Shown piece after piece: positions 12,252 to 12,706 of a stretch of 12,706 bases of DNA; the first letter of the stretch is position 1; the number at the start of each line of letters is the position of its first letter. Location: positions 1 through 12,706 of the forward strand of contig CAJNDD010000036.1 of NCBI GenBank assembly GCA_905221435.1, read 5' to 3'. The position numbers and the translations under genes were made by a program. This DNA comes from a bacterium. Its GTDB lineage: Bacteria; Bacillota; Bacilli; Lactobacillales; Streptococcaceae. The notes beneath the pieces are model-generated. The model made no database searches and was not told the DNA's origin. It saw nothing but the letters and a program-made list of their open reading frames with translations.

Positions 12252-12706
12252 TGTACTGACCCCTAAAAGTTGGACAATTAATTATTGAAAGGATTTAGTT
12301 CTGTATTGCACAGGACTAAGTCCTTTTAGTTTGACTTTGATTCGTTTGTTGTTGTAATAATCAATGTAGTCCACAATAGCTTGTTCCAATTGATTAAGTG
12401 ATTTAAATGTCTTCTCATAACCGTAAAACATCTCAGACTTAAGGATGCCAAAGAAGGACTCCATCATCCCATTGTCTGGGCTGTTGCCCTTGCGGGACAT
12501 AGATGCTTGAATTCCCTTACTCTCTAGGAACCGATGATAAGAATCGTGTTGGTATTGCCAACCCTGATCACTATGTAGAATAGTGTTCTCATAGTATTCT
12601 TCTGTGAAGGCCTGCTCTAACATCGTTTGTACTTGTTCTAAATTAGGCGAACAAGAAAGATTATAGGCAATAATTTCGCTGTTAAAGCCATCTAAAACTG
12701 GTGATA
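12252..12706 (-). mobile_element. IS3-family insertion sequence, 3' part (cut by window edge)
   Basis: This is the right end of an IS3-family element whose transposase reads leftwards towards usp. The presumed terminus starts at 12252 with TGTACTGACCCC; IS3 elements usually begin with TG, and the host sequence ends just before it. About 30 bases separate this end from the transposase stop codon. The other end and the target duplication lie outside the window, so the boundary rests on this pattern only. Confidence 0.8.
12282..12706 (-). CDS. IS3-family transposase OrfB, C-terminal part (5' end beyond window)
   Basis: C-terminal 141 codons of the DDE integrase-type transposase (rve fold) of an IS3-family, probably IS150-group, element. 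The reading frame is open to the window edge, starting SPVLDGFNSEIIAYN, so the ATG at 12621-12623 is internal and not the start. The second catalytic Asp lies in ILHSDQGWQY (codon about 12567-12569) and the Glu in NGMMESFFGILKSE (codon about 12459-12461). Exactly 35 residues lie between them, the classic DD(35)E spacing. The first Asp should be just beyond the window. The tail YNNKRIKVKLKGLSPVQYR is typical and ends normally at the stop. No stop or frameshift is seen, so this copy may be intact and recent. Confidence 0.93.
   Translation of the reverse strand, partial: SPVLDGFNSEIIAYNLSCSPNLEQVQTMLEQAFTEEYYENTILHSDQGWQYQHDSYHRFLESKGIQASMSRKGNSPDNGMMESFFGILKSEMFYGYEKTFKSLNQLEQAIVDYIDYYNNKRIKVKLKGLSPVQYRTKSFQ

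Noticed and set aside
12238..12259. AGGAG followed by ATG-TAC-TGA, suggesting a downstream gene cut by the IS right after its start codon
   Set aside because: The TG of this ATG is most likely the first two bases of the IS3 end (TGTACTGACC), so the codon is created by the junction. A terminator arm explains AAAAGGAGCC better.
1..12706. The whole window as a composite transposon, since an IS lies at each end
   Set aside because: The two elements belong to different families (IS200/IS605 and IS3) and cannot mobilise the segment together. The genes between are mostly housekeeping genes.
1..12706. tRNA, rRNA, CRISPR array, phage or toxin–antitoxin module
   Set aside because: I looked for cloverleaf-like sequences, regularly spaced repeats and typical small gene pairs on both strands and saw none. 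No computed search was available.

Overview
The window is low-GC, Firmicute-type chromosomal DNA. It most likely comes from a Mitis-group Streptococcus (S. mitis, S. oralis or S. pneumoniae relatives). The evidence is a Sip-like LysM surface protein, an AliA/AliB-type oligopeptide-binding lipoprotein, an rpmH–aminotransferase–universal stress protein neighbourhood, AGGAGG-type ribosome sites, extended -10 (TGnTATAAT) promoters, and three kinds of insertion sequence common in streptococci. The species cannot be fixed from this alone.

Layout. At the left edge (1 to about 270) is the 5' part of an IS200/IS605-type element: the tnpA start, read leftwards, and two hairpins at its left end. Next, all on the minus strand, come a secreted LysM/Sip-like protein (323-1534), a HAD phosphatase-like gene and a MATE exporter (1696-3603, a tight pair), threonine synthase thrC (3663-5147) and a stand-alone GCS2-family ligase (5223-6500). 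About 900 bases (roughly 6665-7529) hold a decayed ISL3-family transposase on the plus strand, with in-frame stops, frameshifts and an internal deletion of the catalytic core. The minus-strand series then resumes with an Ali-type lipoprotein (7568-9529), rpmH (9673-9807, GTG start, 44 residues), an AlaT-type aminotransferase (9952-11166) and a 99-residue membrane protein (11310-11609). A universal stress protein is divergently transcribed (11778-12230). The right edge holds the 3' end of an IS3-family element (about 12252-12706) inserted just after the usp gene.

How it works together. Almost every gene has its own promoter and hairpin terminator, so this is mostly a string of single-gene transcripts rather than one pathway. 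The exception is the MATE–HAD pair, which is translationally coupled and has almost no room for a promoter of its own after the thrC terminator. Amino-acid and peptide supply is a loose theme: threonine synthesis, alanine/glutamate transamination, peptide capture, and possibly gamma-glutamyl-thiol synthesis. A near-perfect CodY-type box over the thrC promoter fits nutrient control.

I see no CRISPR array, phage module, toxin system or other clearly undescribed multi-gene system. The most interesting points are the orphan GCS2 ligase beside an IS graveyard, the CodY-type box, the hairpin holding the rpmH Shine-Dalgarno in its loop, the terminator-then-TTG-start arrangement ahead of the MATE gene, and the IS3 insertion that seems to have split the usp terminator.
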